From: Dichelobacter nodosus
GTDB taxonomy: Bacteria; Pseudomonadota; Gammaproteobacteria; Cardiobacteriales; Cardiobacteriaceae
Length of the DNA stretch: 64,000 nucleotides
Direction of reading: 5' to 3'
NCBI RefSeq assembly: GCF_001263335.1
Contig: NZ_LGVW01000028.1
Span: 62,001 to 126,000, forward strand
Below, one piece after another: positions 10,452 to 20,167 of this stretch. The position numbers and the translations under genes are program-made. Under the pieces are notes generated by a model. The model was not told where the DNA came from. It searched no databases and worked only from the letters and a program-made list of their open reading frames with translations. How positions within the stretch are numbered: the first letter of the stretch is position 1; the number at the start of each line of letters is the position of its first letter.

Positions 10452-11993
10452 TTATAAAGAGCGCTTTTCAACGAAAGCATCGAGCGCTTCTTTCAAGCCC
10501 GTTTGTACGGCTTCATCATATTTGCCAGTGGTATTAATGGTATTCATTAAATCGGCATGATTTTCCCGCATAAACGATAAAAGCGCGGTTTCGTAAGCCA
10601 TAATATCTTCAACGGCAACGGTATCTAAATAACCTTTATCCGCAGCAAACAAAGATATTGCCATTTCCGCAACACTCAACGGAGCATATTGTTTTTGCTT
10701 CATTAATTCCGTTACTCGTTGACCGTGTTCCAATTGTTTACGAGTAGCTTCATCTAAATCAGAAGCAAATTGAGCAAAAGCTGCCAGTTCACGATATTGC
10801 GCCAACGCTAAACGGATACCGCCGCCTAATTTTTTAATAATCTGGGTTTGAGCTGCACCGCCAACACGAGAAACGGACAATCCCGCATTAATTGCCGGAC
10901 GAATACCAGAGTTAAATAAATCCGTTTCCAAGAAAATTTGACCGTCAGTAATGGAAATTACGTTTGTCGGCACGAACGCGGAAACGTCGCCCGCTTGCGT
11001 TTCAATAATCGGCAACGCCGTCAATGAACCTGTTTTTCCTTTGACTTTTCCAGCTGTTAAACGTTCCACTTCTTTAGCGTTGATACGCGCTGCCCGTTCA
11101 AGCAAACGAGAGTGCAAATAAAAAACATCGCCCGGATAAGCTTCTCGACCTGGCGGACGACGTAACAATAAAGAAACCTGACGGTATGCCCATGCTTGTT
11201 TAGTTAAATCGTCATAAATAATCAGTGCATCTTCCCCACGATCGCGGAAGAACTCACCCATCGCACAACCAGAATAAGGAGCGATATATTGCATTGCAGC
11301 AGAAGTTGAAGCGGAAGCGGCAACCACGATCGTATGTTTTAATGCATCGGCTTCTTCCAATTTACGCACAACAGAAGCGATGGAAGAGGCTTTTTGCCCA
11401 ATTGCAACATAAATACAAATAACGCCCGTATTTTTCTGATTGATGATGGCATCAATAGCAATCGCCGTTTTACCCGTTTGCCGGTCGCCGATAATTAATT
11501 CACGTTGTCCGCGACCCAATGGAACCATGGAATCGATGGCTTTCAAACCTGTTTGCAGCGGTTGATCAACGGATTGACGTTCAATAACACCCGGTGCAAT
11601 TTTTTCTACCGGTGAACTGCCTTCAGCGTCAATTTTTCCTTTACCATCAATGGGATTCCCCAAAGCATCAACAACGCGCCCCAATAAACCACGTCCCACA
11701 GGCACTTCTAAAATACGCCCCGTGCAATGAACTTTATCACCTTCGCGTAAATGCTCGTATGCCCCCAAAACCACGGCGCCAACACTATCGCGTTCCAAGT
11801 TCATCGCCAGTGCAAAATTGCCATTGGGTAACTCAATCATTTCCCCAAGCATCGCTTGGCTAAGACCTTGTATTTGAACGATACCATCGGAAACGTTAAC
11901 AATCGTTCCCTCGGCTTTATTTTCAACCTTGTTATCGTAATCAGCAATTTTATCCTTGATAAAACTACTGATTTCTGAAGCATTTAATTGCAT
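10452..11993 (-). CDS. atpA: F1Fo ATP synthase alpha subunit
   Basis: 513 aa from the start used here ([16 protein letters not shown]), the same length as E. coli AtpA. This ATG lies one base after the atpH stop and has AAGGA six bases upstream, so an in-frame start at 12059 inside atpH is not needed. Walker A GDRQTGKT is at about 169-176; the arginine-finger region ([18 protein letters not shown]) follows at about 362-379. It forms the non-catalytic nucleotide sites of F1. Confidence 0.97.
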   Translation of the reverse strand: MQLNASEISSFIKDKIADYDNKVENKAEGTIVNVSDGIVQIQGLSQAMLGEMIELPNGNFALAMNLERDSVGAVVLGAYEHLREGDKVHCTGRILEVPVGRGLLGRVVDALGNPIDGKGKIDAEGSSPVEKIAPGVIERQSVDQPLQTGLKAIDSMVPLGRGQRELIIGDRQTGKTAIAIDAIINQKNTGVICIYVAIGQKASSIASVVRKLEEADALKHTIVVAASASTSAAMQYIAPYSGCAMGEFFRDRGEDALIIYDDLTKQAWAYRQVSLLLRRPPGREAYPGDVFYLHSRLLERAARINAKEVERLTAGKVKGKTGSLTALPIIETQAGDVSAFVPTNVISITDGQIFLETDLFNSGIRPAINAGLSVSRVGGAAQTQIIKKLGGGIRLALAQYRELAAFAQFASDLDEATRKQLEHGQRVTELMKQKQYAPLSVAEMAISLFAADKGYLDTVAVEDIMAYETALLSFMRENHADLMNTINTTGKYDEAVQTGLKEALDAFVEKRSL

Positions 11994-11994
11994 A

Positions 11995-12549
11995 TTAATT
12001 CCTTGATTCATCAAGCATTCGAGCAAACCGTTCCAGTCTACCGCGCGCGGATTGGTCAATCACCATACCGTCGTATTCAATCCGAACACCAGCAATCAGC
12101 GCCGGTTCTTCGCGAACGTCTAAAACTACTTCGCGATGAACGTTTCTCTCAATCGTCGCTTGAAGCTCCTTTTTCTGCTTTTCATCTAAAGCCAGCGCGG
12201 TATAAACGGTTGCTTTACAAACGTTCTGCGCAGAATAATAAAGTTGCTTAAATTGCGTTGCGATTTCAGGCACAATCGCCATTCGACCTTGCTGATTTAA
12301 TACGTTTAGAAAATTTCGCTCTTGCTCGGATAGCGCTTCACCACGAGATTCAACCAAAAATTGCTCAAACCAAACTAAAAAATTTTCCATAAACGATGCC
12401 GAAGCCAAATGCTCCTTCACCGCTTCATTGCTTACAAAAGCGCTCGCAATTTCAAGAAAATCAATCCAGTTAGCAACAGACTCCGTTTCCACCGCTTGCT
12501 CAAAAACGGCTTTAGCGTAAGGTCTGGCAATGGTTTCAGTTTGCGACAT
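11995..12549 (-). CDS. atpH: F1Fo ATP synthase delta subunit (OSCP)
   Basis: 184 aa. Delta links the peripheral b-stalk to the top of F1. It shows the family N-terminus [12 protein letters not shown] and the C-terminal pattern [21 protein letters not shown]. It sits 1 bp from atpF and 1 bp from atpA, consistent with translational coupling. Confidence 0.96.
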   Translation of the reverse strand: MSQTETIARPYAKAVFEQAVETESVANWIDFLEIASAFVSNEAVKEHLASASFMENFLVWFEQFLVESRGEALSEQERNFLNVLNQQGRMAIVPEIATQFKQLYYSAQNVCKATVYTALALDEKQKKELQATIERNVHREVVLDVREEPALIAGVRIEYDGMVIDQSARGRLERFARMLDESRN

Positions 12550-12550
12550 A

Positions 12551-13021
12551 TTAGAACTTCTCTGTTAATTCATGTAATAAACGCTCGTGATCACGATCAT
12601 TGACTTCGCGTCCCAGCACTTTTTCCGCACCCGCGATGACCAAATGCGACAATTGCGCACGCAATTCGTCTCGTACTTGACGTTTTTCCTGCTCAATTTG
12701 AACATGAGCTTGCAAAACTTCGGCTTCGCTACTGCGTTGCGCTTGTTCCTTGGCTTGTGCAATCATCTCACTGGCTTCTTTATTTGCCCGCGACACAATT
12801 TCTGCGGCTTGCATCTTTGCTTTACTCAAAATTTCCTGAGATTGGTGTTCTGCTTCTTGTACGGCAAATTTTGCTTTATCTGCCATATTTAAACCATCTG
12901 CAATTTTGCGCTGTCTTTCTGTCGCAATGTTTGCAAACATCGGCCAAATCACTTTATTAACAAACCACCAAAAGACTAAAAAAGTCCCCATCTGACCAAT
13001 CAGCGTCACATTGATATTCAT
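12551..13021 (-). CDS. atpF: F1Fo ATP synthase b subunit (peripheral stalk)
   Basis: 156 aa, normal for AtpF. One N-terminal transmembrane helix (about 7-26, with the [10 protein letters not shown] signature) is followed by a long charged coiled coil that dimerises and contacts delta. The order atpE-atpF-atpH is standard. Confidence 0.96.
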   Translation of the reverse strand: MNINVTLIGQMGTFLVFWWFVNKVIWPMFANIATERQRKIADGLNMADKAKFAVQEAEHQSQEILSKAKMQAAEIVSRANKEASEMIAQAKEQAQRSSEAEVLQAHVQIEQEKRQVRDELRAQLSHLVIAGAEKVLGREVNDRDHERLLHELTEKF

Positions 13022-13057
13022 ATGATGCCAACTCCTTTGAGTAGAAAAGGGAATAAA

Positions 13058-13345
13058 CTAACCTGATATTGCTGATAACACGGCTCCAAGCATGGGATTA
13101 CCAAAGACCATAATCAAGGCAACAACAACTGCAATCATAGAAATCGCATCAAGCAATCCGGCAATAATGAAAAATTTAACTTGTAAGCTATTCATCATTT
13201 CTGGTTGACGAGCAACGCTTTCAATAAATTTCCCCCCTAAAACCGCAAAACCTACCGCAGTACTGACTGCTGCAACACATAAAATCACAGTTACAGCGAA
13301 AATACTTGCTATCTGAACATCAGCAATTGCTGTTAAATTTTCCAT
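13058..13345 (-). CDS. atpE: F1Fo ATP synthase c subunit (rotor ring)
   Basis: 95 aa with two transmembrane helices and the polar loop ARQPE. The ion-carrying carboxylate is Asp66 in LLDAISMI. I see no Glu-Ser sodium signature, so proton coupling is likely. The N-terminus is about 15 residues longer than that of E. coli AtpE. TAAAGGAGCTTAC before the ATG is a strong Shine-Dalgarno, fitting the high copy number of this subunit. Confidence 0.96.
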   Translation of the reverse strand: MENLTAIADVQIASIFAVTVILCVAAVSTAVGFAVLGGKFIESVARQPEMMNSLQVKFFIIAGLLDAISMIAVVVALIMVFGNPMLGAVLSAISG

Positions 13346-13380
13346 TGTAAGCTCCTTTAAATTTAATAAATGGAATAAAA

Positions 13381-14172
13381 TCAGTGCTTTTCAACCATTG
13401 ACATATAGACAATCGTTAAAATCATAAAAACATAAGCTTGTAAAGTTACCACAAGAATATGGAAAATTGCCCACGCGCCGCCCGGAACCCACTGGCTCCA
13501 AAAAGGTAAAAAAGTAATCAAAATAAAGACAATCTCTCCAGCGAACAAATTACCGAATAACCGCAAAGATAAGGACACGATTTTTGCCATATCTTCAACA
13601 ATTCTCAAAGCAAAATTTGCTGGAAATAAAAGAATTTTGCCAATTAAACCAGACGACTCAAAAGGGTGAGTACCCATCGCCCGCAGCATTCCCAAAAGGC
13701 CGTGATTATTCCTAAAGGTATAAACTAAAGTGATTAAGACCACTGAAATCGACAATGCAAAAGTGGCATTAGGATCGGTAGAAGGAACAATTTTTAAATA
13801 AGGAATCCCAATCAATTTTGCCATGCTGGGCAACAAATCCACGGGAATTAAATCCATGACGTTCCAAAAGAAAATCCAGCAAAAAAGCGTCAACGCCAAC
13901 GAACCAATATCACTACGCGATTCGCCAAAAAATCCCTTCACGGTGTTATCGATAAAATCAAAAACCATTTCGGCAACATTCTGCGCAAATCCGGGAACAC
14001 CGCTTTCTGCCTTTTTTCCAATTGAGTAAAAAAGCCAACAAAAAGAGCAGCCTAATAAAATTGAAAAAAACAACGTATCGAGATGAAGCGCCCAAAATCC
14101 CTCGCCCACAGTCAAATTAACCATGTGATGATGAATAATTTCAGCACTCGTCATTTCGCCGCCAGTAGCCAT
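13381..14172 (-). CDS. atpB: F1Fo ATP synthase a subunit (proton channel)
   Basis: 263 aa, five to six transmembrane helices. The essential arginine is Arg204 in [14 protein letters not shown], with the following helix intact. The first Met is preferred because GGAG lies seven bases upstream; a second Met (residue 7) is possible. It forms the proton half-channels against the c-ring. It sits 4 bp from the atpI stop. Confidence 0.97.
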   Translation of the reverse strand: MATGGEMTSAEIIHHHMVNLTVGEGFWALHLDTLFFSILLGCSFCWLFYSIGKKAESGVPGFAQNVAEMVFDFIDNTVKGFFGESRSDIGSLALTLFCWIFFWNVMDLIPVDLLPSMAKLIGIPYLKIVPSTDPNATFALSISVVLITLVYTFRNNHGLLGMLRAMGTHPFESSGLIGKILLFPANFALRIVEDMAKIVSLSLRLFGNLFAGEIVFILITFLPFWSQWVPGGAWAIFHILVVTLQAYVFMILTIVYMSMVEKH

Positions 14173-14176
14173 ATTC

Positions 14177-14524
14177 TTACTCCATTAAAATCATCAATAT
14201 GTAAGAGGAAACGTACGTTATTGAAAAACCAACCGCTACTGCTAGCGCTGCATGATGCGGCATAAAAACCACCAATGCAGTTATCATTGTCCCCCACTTT
14301 ATGATTTCGCATCCCCAAAAAGTTTTATACAACTGTTTTGCAGACATCACTTCCGGCAGGCGCCAAAAAACAAACCACATGGAACACGTTGAAAGTAGAG
14401 CAACTCCGCTCCCTACTGCCAAACTATCCCATTGGGTACGCAACGGCGTTATCAATGCAATAAAAACTAAAAAAACACCAATTACTGCCTGCAAGGCGGC
14501 TAATTTTATCAATAAATGCTTCAC
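14177..14524 (-). CDS. atpI: ATP synthase protein I (assembly factor for the c-ring)
   Basis: 115 aa with four hydrophobic segments, the size and layout of gammaproteobacterial AtpI, which helps assemble the c-ring and is not part of the final enzyme. The position directly before atpB supports the call, since sequence conservation in this family is low. The 48-bp gap to parB has a perfect TATAAT on the minus strand (14540-14545) but no good -35 box. It also holds an A+T-rich 7-bp inverted repeat (14554-14574) overlapping the parB stop. An atp promoter there would give a very short leader, so transcription from further upstream is likelier. Confidence 0.88.
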   Translation of the reverse strand: MKHLLIKLAALQAVIGVFLVFIALITPLRTQWDSLAVGSGVALLSTCSMWFVFWRLPEVMSAKQLYKTFWGCEIIKWGTMITALVVFMPHHAALAVAVGFSITYVSSYILMILME

Positions 14525-14572
14525 TTTTATAGCTTAAAAATTATAAAAATCAGAACTAATCAATATAATTAG

Positions 14573-15442
14573 TTAATTAGAAAATCTCTGATAACCCCAT
14601 TTATCTAAAATTCCTTCTAACTCATCGAGATTTTGGTAATGCAAAACCAGCGAACCTTTTCCCCCTTTCTGCGCATTTATCGATACACGATAACCCATAA
14701 ATTGACTTAATTTTTCTTCTAAATCAACGATTTCCACTTCTTTTTGACGAGACTTTTCTACACAATGCGCCGCATTTTTTGCCTTCATTCGCCGCACCAA
14801 TTGCTCCGTCTGCCGCACATTAAGCGCGCCAGTGATAATTTTTTCAAGCGCTTGCCGTTGCTCAATTTCTGATAACGACAACAAAGCCCGCGCGTGTCCC
14901 ATTTCAATTTCTTCCGCGCATAAAGCCTGTTTCACCGCGGCACAACAATCCAACAAACGCAACATATTACTCACCGATGAACGTTGCCAGCCAATCGATC
15001 GCGCCACCTGCTCATGCGTCAGTTGACATTCTTCCACCAAACGCTGCAAACCTTGCGCCGTTTCTAAAACATTCAAATCCGCGCGCTGAACATTTTCGAT
15101 CAAAGCAATCAACAACACCTCGCGATCCGAATAATTTCGCACAATGCACGGCACTTTTTCCCAACCCAATGCTTTAGCCGCCCGCGCGCGCCGTTCGCCA
15201 GCGATTAATTCATAACGTGCCGCCGGCGTTTTTCGCACAATTAAAGGGTGCAAAATACCGCAATTTTTAATCGATTCAATCAACGCCTGCAAAGACTGCG
15301 CGGAAAAATGTTTGCGCGGTTGAAATGCGCCTGCTTGCAATTGAACGAGCGGAATTTCCTCAACGCGGTGATGAGAACAATCGAGTTGCGCAAAATCACC
15401 CAATAAATGCTCTAGACTGTGTTCACGCGGTTCTTTAACCAC
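14573..15442 (-). CDS. parB: Chromosome partitioning protein ParB (Noc/Spo0J family)
   Basis: 289 aa from a GTG start preceded by GGGAG at good spacing; a TTG at 15466 would add eight residues. ParB binds parS near the origin and spreads as a CTP-dependent clamp. Seen: VQLQAGAFQPRK, the CTP-binding box GERRARAAK (about 92-100), the IENVQRADLNVLETAQG region and a helix-turn-helix (HEQVARSIGWQRSSVSNMLRLL). A C-terminal dimerisation segment ends the protein. The usual partner parA is not adjacent; rsmG precedes it by 34 bp. Confidence 0.94.
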   Translation of the reverse strand: MVKEPREHSLEHLLGDFAQLDCSHHRVEEIPLVQLQAGAFQPRKHFSAQSLQALIESIKNCGILHPLIVRKTPAARYELIAGERRARAAKALGWEKVPCIVRNYSDREVLLIALIENVQRADLNVLETAQGLQRLVEECQLTHEQVARSIGWQRSSVSNMLRLLDCCAAVKQALCAEEIEMGHARALLSLSEIEQRQALEKIITGALNVRQTEQLVRRMKAKNAAHCVEKSRQKEVEIVDLEEKLSQFMGYRVSINAQKGGKGSLVLHYQNLDELEGILDKWGYQRFSN

Positions 15443-15476
15443 AATTTCTCCCAATATTTTCCACAAAAACAGCGCG

Positions 15477-16112
15477 TTAACTTTTCTTTTTCACCACAAA
15501 TAACACGCGCGCAGCATCTAAAAGCGGCACCGTCAACGGCAACACGTTTTCCACATAAAAATCCTTTTGCGTGCAAACTTCATCATCATGTGCTTTCATC
15601 AATAACCAACGGCTATTTTCATCACCCAAAGCTGCCGTCCACATCAAAAAAGAATTGATATCGCTGACGGCACGACTGATTAAAACGTTCAACTTCGCCT
15701 CCGGACGCCATTGTTCCGCGCGCATCGCCACAACTTTCACATTCTCCAACGCCAATTGCCGCACGGCTTCCCGCAAAAAAACGCTTTTCTTCGTATTCGA
15801 TTCCACCAAAAAAAACTGCTGTTGCGGACAAACAATCGCCAACACAATCCCCGGCAAACCCGCGCCGCTGCCAATATCGGCAATCGTTTGCGCCGGCGGC
15901 AAAAAAGGCGCAACTACTAACGAATCCAGCAAATGCACAATCACTTGTTGTTGCGGTTCTCGAATGGCGGTTAAATTATGCACCCGATTCCATTTCGCCA
16001 ATAACTGCAAATAATGCATCAACTTTTCAATGACTTCCTGATTGACGGGAAACGATAATGCCGCCGCGCCGCGCTGCAATAATTCTTCAGCGGCAATAAA
16101 ATCATCATTCAT
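15477..16112 (-). CDS. rsmG: 16S rRNA (guanine-N7) methyltransferase RsmG
   Basis: 211 aa. It methylates G527 of 16S rRNA; loss in E. coli gives low-level streptomycin resistance. The SAM-binding motif IADIGSGAGLPGIVLAI lies at about 96-112, with the family N-terminal helix (WNRVHNLTAIREP) before it. Its first codons overlap the pepA stop by 8 bp. The typical neighbour mnmG (gidA) is absent; pepA takes its place. parB follows. Confidence 0.96.
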   Translation of the reverse strand: MNDDFIAAEELLQRGAAALSFPVNQEVIEKLMHYLQLLAKWNRVHNLTAIREPQQQVIVHLLDSLVVAPFLPPAQTIADIGSGAGLPGIVLAIVCPQQQFFLVESNTKKSVFLREAVRQLALENVKVVAMRAEQWRPEAKLNVLISRAVSDINSFLMWTAALGDENSRWLLMKAHDDEVCTQKDFYVENVLPLTVPLLDAARVLFVVKKKS

Positions 16113-17586
16113 GTAAGGCTGCCTTTTGTGCCAAAAAATCTAATAGTAATCCGATCGGACGCCCCGTGCTGCCTTTATTTTCGCCTTTTTGCCAAGCAAC
16201 GCCGGCAATGTCTAAATGTGCCCAAGGATAATGATGTGCAAACGTGCTCAAAAAAGCCGCTGCCGTGCTCGCGCCCGCTTCCCTTTTGCCGGAAATATTT
16301 GCCAAATCTGCAAAAGGACTATTCATCATTTGCGTATATTCTTCATCTAACGGCAACTGCCAAACGCGATCATCGGCGCGTTCGCCCGCCGCCTTTAATT
16401 GCTCGATTAATTCGGAATCATTACCCAATAATCCCGCGCGCACCGTGCCCAATGCAATCACGCACGCACCCGTTAACGTGGCAATATCAATAACCGCCTG
16501 CGGTTGATAACGTTCGGCATAAGTTAACGCGTCCGCTAAAATCAATCGTCCTTCGGCATCAGTATTTAATACTTCAACCGTAGTTCCCGACATAGTGGTA
16601 ACGATATCACCGGGTTTTAACGCGCTTCCAGACGGCATATTTTCTACCGCGGGAATCAGCGCCACCACATTAATCGCCAATTTTTGCATCGCAACAGCTT
16701 TGAGCGCGCCAAAAATCACCGCCGCACCCGACATATCGTATTTCATCAAATCCATTTCGGCGGCAGGTTTTAAAGAAATACCGCCGGCATCAAAAGTCAC
16801 GCCTTTGCCCACGAGTACAATGGGTTTTTGTGACGCGGCGCTGGCTTTATATTCCATCACGATAAACTGCGGCGCCTGCGCCGAACCTTGCGCCACTGCT
16901 AACACGCCGCCCATTTTCAAATCCGCGATTTCTTTTTGTTTTAGAACGGTCGTTTTAATACAGGGATACGCTTTTGCTAAAGCCAACGCTTCTTTAGCTA
17001 AAAAATCAGGCGTACAAATATTTGCCGGCAAATTTGCTAAATCGCGCGCGGTGGCGTTGCCTATTTGCCACGCTTCTACTTCCGCGTTAATCGCTTTGGC
17101 AACATTTTTTTCTTTTTTGCTACATAACCACGTTACCGTCAATTTTTTGCGCCATTTTTCCTGTTGTTTATCGGCATCGCTGATTTTTTTGTAGCCGGAA
17201 AACGTATAAAAATCAGCGGCAAATGACGTTAACACCGTTTTCTGCAACGATTCGTGCGTACTTGCAGCAGTTGCCGAAAAATCTAAAGCCACTTGTTCCC
17301 AACGATGATTTTTGATCCACGCGCCCATCGCTTGAACCATCGCCCGCAATTTTCTCTCATCAGTTGGCAAATGGACGAATAACAACCATTTTGCGCGCAC
17401 GCCGGCAGTGCGATAAAACGCGCTGATTTGTCCCACCGCCGGCAAATCGCCGCTGGCGCGAATATGCGTTAACCAGCCGTCGATTTCATTATCAAATAGC
17501 GTCCAATCACTATGTTCATCAAATGGCAAAAATACGGCATCAGCTGCGATTTCGTACCATTTTTCAGTACTCATCATTAATTTCAT
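16105..17586 (-). CDS. Leucyl aminopeptidase, M17 family
   Basis: 493 aa cytosolic metallo-aminopeptidase. The M17 signature NTDAEGRL is at 341-348 and the metal/catalytic Lys-Asp segment GKGVTFDAGGISLKP at about 260-274. AAGGAG six bases before the ATG fixes the start. The N-terminal domain is divergent from classical PepA. In E. coli PepA also binds DNA; this cannot be judged here. It heads the minus-strand run pepA-rsmG-parB and is divergent from lptF, a common arrangement in gammaproteobacteria. In a protein-feeding bacterium it would complete peptide breakdown. Confidence 0.93.
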   Translation of the reverse strand: MKLMMSTEKWYEIAADAVFLPFDEHSDWTLFDNEIDGWLTHIRASGDLPAVGQISAFYRTAGVRAKWLLFVHLPTDERKLRAMVQAMGAWIKNHRWEQVALDFSATAASTHESLQKTVLTSFAADFYTFSGYKKISDADKQQEKWRKKLTVTWLCSKKEKNVAKAINAEVEAWQIGNATARDLANLPANICTPDFLAKEALALAKAYPCIKTTVLKQKEIADLKMGGVLAVAQGSAQAPQFIVMEYKASAASQKPIVLVGKGVTFDAGGISLKPAAEMDLMKYDMSGAAVIFGALKAVAMQKLAINVVALIPAVENMPSGSALKPGDIVTTMSGTTVEVLNTDAEGRLILADALTYAERYQPQAVIDIATLTGACVIALGTVRAGLLGNDSELIEQLKAAGERADDRVWQLPLDEEYTQMMNSPFADLANISGKREAGASTAAAFLSTFAHHYPWAHLDIAGVAWQKGENKGSTGRPIGLLLDFLAQKAALHE

Positions 17587-17713
17587 TATGTACTCCTTAA
17601 GTGGTTAATAAGCGTTGTTATATTAAGAAATGAGGATCACGCTTTATGCTCGGCGCTCGTTTTAGGTGCTGATTTAGGTAGAATAGCACACCGCAAAAAC
17701 AAGATGGACGACG

Positions 17714-18763
17714 ATGCCATTTCCCATTTTTTACCGCTATATGATGCGCGAAATCAGCGCGTTATTTCTCGCTATTACGATGATTTTACTCACGATTATC
17801 ATCAGTTTTCGCTTTTCGTCGCTGTTATCCCGCGCGCTCGACGGCAGCGTTTCGCTGGCAGCCATTGGGCAATTGCTCATTTTTCAAACGGCAAATATTG
17901 TCGTTATCTTGCTTCCCGTTGCTTTTGTTCTCGCCAGCGTCATGACTTTATCGCGTTTATACGGCGACTGCGAAATCAACGCATTATTTGCCGGCGGCTG
18001 CAGCAAAAAACATCTGATGCAACCGATTTTGTATCTCGTTTTACCGCTTGCCGTTATTTTGGTGATCAATACGTTATACCTCTTGCCGCATGTTTTTGAA
18101 CGCTGGGATCAACTCATGGCGCAATCGCGCCAAGAAGCGTTGTATAGTTTTTTCACGCCCAATCAATTCCAACATTTAAACGCGCACAACACGCTTTATA
18201 CCGGCGATAAAATCAATAACGGCTTTCAACCGTTTATTATCATTCAAAATGATAACAATGAATACAGTATGTTATGGTCAAAACGCGGTGAGATTCAAAA
18301 AAATCAACCCGAACATTTTCTCCATTTAACGCAAGGTAACCGCGCCGCGTGGCGTGATGATTTTCAACCGCAAAATTGCCTGTTTAGCCAATTTGCTCAC
18401 GGTTCATTGCATCTTTCTCAATCGCCGCCGTCTGCTCAACAACGTTTACGCAGTATTGCCACCGGCGCGCTCAATCAAAGTTTGGCGCATCGCGCGGAAT
18501 TCCAAAAACGCCTCAATCCCGCGTTAGCCGTGGTTATTTTCAGTTTTGCCGTGCCGCTGCTCGCCCACACGCGCCCGCGGCAAGGTCGTTATCAACGTTT
18601 ATTGCCGGCTTTTATTTTGTTTGGTATTTACATTAATTTGCTTGATATTGCGCTCAAAATGTTTAGCCGCGGACAAATTCCTTTTTTAATCGGCGGCTGG
18701 GGTATTCATTTTGCGGCGGCATTTATCATCGCTATTTACTGGCAACGCGCGAGGAAACCATGA
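17714..18763 (+). CDS. lptF: LPS export ABC permease LptF
   Basis: 349 aa. An inner-membrane subunit of LptB2FG, which extracts LPS and passes it to LptC. The layout is right: three N-terminal transmembrane helices, a large periplasmic jellyroll (about 130-260) and three C-terminal helices. It starts after GGACGACG. The upstream 127-bp divergent region has a TAGAAT (17681-17686) that could be a -10 box, but no clear -35. It overlaps lptG by 4 bp (ATGA). Confidence 0.93.
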   Translation: MPFPIFYRYMMREISALFLAITMILLTIIISFRFSSLLSRALDGSVSLAAIGQLLIFQTANIVVILLPVAFVLASVMTLSRLYGDCEINALFAGGCSKKHLMQPILYLVLPLAVILVINTLYLLPHVFERWDQLMAQSRQEALYSFFTPNQFQHLNAHNTLYTGDKINNGFQPFIIIQNDNNEYSMLWSKRGEIQKNQPEHFLHLTQGNRAAWRDDFQPQNCLFSQFAHGSLHLSQSPPSAQQRLRSIATGALNQSLAHRAEFQKRLNPALAVVIFSFAVPLLAHTRPRQGRYQRLLPAFILFGIYINLLDIALKMFSRGQIPFLIGGWGIHFAAAFIIAIYWQRARKP

Positions 18764-19809
18764 TTACGCTTTACGATCGCCATATTGCGCGCATCATTAC
18801 CGCACATATCATTATCGTTTTAATTTTTTTATTAGGCATTGATTTTTTAGTACAAAGTGCGGAAGAAAGCGACAATATCGGTCGCGGAAATTATCATTTT
18901 TGGCTGATGTTATCGATATTATTGCTCAACGTTCCGGCGCGCATCGTCGAATTTATGCCTGCCGCGGTTTTAGTCGGCACGATAACGGCGCTTGGGCAAT
19001 TAAATAAGCAACAAGAATTAACCGTGATTCGCACGAGCGGCATTTCGCGTTTACGTTTATCGTTATCAGGATTAATGATCGCCTTTTTTTTAGGCTGCGC
19101 GCTTATCGTGTTGGCAGAATACGGCGTAGCGCCGGCGCAAAATCGCGCACAATGGTTACATCATCACGCGTTAAACACCACGGCACCGCAAACAGATCAC
19201 GGCATTTGGCTGCGCGATGGCGATAATATCGTTTATATCGGCGCTTTTCAGGCAAACGGTAGTTTAGAAAAAATCCGTTTTTACCGTCCACACGAGCACG
19301 ATATTGAAATTCAAGAAAGCCAGCGCGCAACTTTTATGCAAACGCATTGGCAACTCGATGATAACCGCGCGTTACGCATCGGCAGCCAATCCAGCATGCC
19401 TATTGCCCCAACGACGCATTGGCAAAACCGCATTTTGCCGGCAACGATTGCGCAATTAATGCAATTGAAAAACGCTTATACCTTGCGCGAACTTTATACC
19501 ATCACGGGATTTTTGCGCGCGCATCAACTCAATGACCAACAAATGAGCCTCAAATTGTGGCAGCGGATTTTTTTACCAATTACCACCATCACGATGGTGA
19601 TTTTGGCGTTGCCTTGCGTTTTTAATACGCGTCGCGATGGTAACGGTGCGCGGTTGGTTATCGGCATTTTGCTGGGCGCTTCTTATTACGTCGTGCAAGG
19701 TATTGTGACTAAACTCGGATTACTGTTGCATTGGTCAACTGCATTGAGCGCGCTGCTGCCGATTTTGATTTTTGCGCTGCCGCCTTTATTTTTACTCACG
19801 CGCGACTAA
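18760..19809 (+). CDS. lptG: LPS export ABC permease LptG
   Basis: 349 aa, the partner of LptF in the LPS transporter, with the same topology (three helices, periplasmic beta-jellyroll, three helices). The motif VLVGTITALGQLNKQQELTV after helix 2 and the assertion of pairing from the ATGA overlap with lptF make the call firm. A bidirectional terminator follows. Confidence 0.93.
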   Translation: MITLYDRHIARIITAHIIIVLIFLLGIDFLVQSAEESDNIGRGNYHFWLMLSILLLNVPARIVEFMPAAVLVGTITALGQLNKQQELTVIRTSGISRLRLSLSGLMIAFFLGCALIVLAEYGVAPAQNRAQWLHHHALNTTAPQTDHGIWLRDGDNIVYIGAFQANGSLEKIRFYRPHEHDIEIQESQRATFMQTHWQLDDNRALRIGSQSSMPIAPTTHWQNRILPATIAQLMQLKNAYTLRELYTITGFLRAHQLNDQQMSLKLWQRIFLPITTITMVILALPCVFNTRRDGNGARLVIGILLGASYYVVQGIVTKLGLLLHWSTALSALLPILIFALPPLFLLTRD

Positions 19810-19832
19810 AACATCGCTTTTTCTGGCCATAA

Positions 19833-19856
19833 AAAACACCGCCGAAGCGGTGTTTT
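19833..19856. terminator. Bidirectional terminator between lptG and ubiK
   Basis: A 10-bp perfect stem AAAACACCGC/GCGGTGTTTT with loop CGAA lies between the convergent genes lptG and ubiK. The T-runs are part of the stem on both strands. Confidence 0.85.
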
Positions 19857-19879
19857 CAAACTGTTTTTAGAACGTGCGA

Positions 19880-20119
19880 CTATTTCGCATTGCGTTCTAA
19901 TTGATTGATCCGCATTTCCAATTGTCGCAAACGCTCCTGCGCTTCCGATAAAGCGGCGGCTTGTTCATCAAAAACCGCGCGCGGCACCCAATCTGATTCG
20001 CCATAATTGCCGGCAAAACGTTTTGAAAATCCGCGGATTTTATCGTGCAGCGGTTGAGCTGCCGGCGGTAAATGAGATTCGAGCTGGTCGCGCAGAAAAT
20101 CAAAAGGATTGTTTTTCAT
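19880..20119 (-). CDS. ubiK: UbiK-type accessory factor (BMFP/YqiC family)
   Basis: 79 aa. Small coiled-coil proteins of this family help aerobic ubiquinone synthesis with UbiJ. An amphipathic N-terminal half (PFDFLRDQLESHLPP) is followed by the family motif VPRAVFDEQAAALSEAQERL and a trimer-forming C-terminal coiled coil. Length fits the family. There are no ubi neighbours. The family is fairly clear; the exact role here is inferred. Confidence 0.8.
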   Translation of the reverse strand: MKNNPFDFLRDQLESHLPPAAQPLHDKIRGFSKRFAGNYGESDWVPRAVFDEQAAALSEAQERLRQLEMRINQLERNAK

Positions 20120-20167
20120 TCTGATTCCTTAATGAGTTGTTCTATACGGATACAGTTTAACATTTCA

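Noticed and set aside
16595-17194. 199-codon plus-strand frame within pepA
   Set aside because: Antisense to the M17 core; composition is a mirror of pepA codons.
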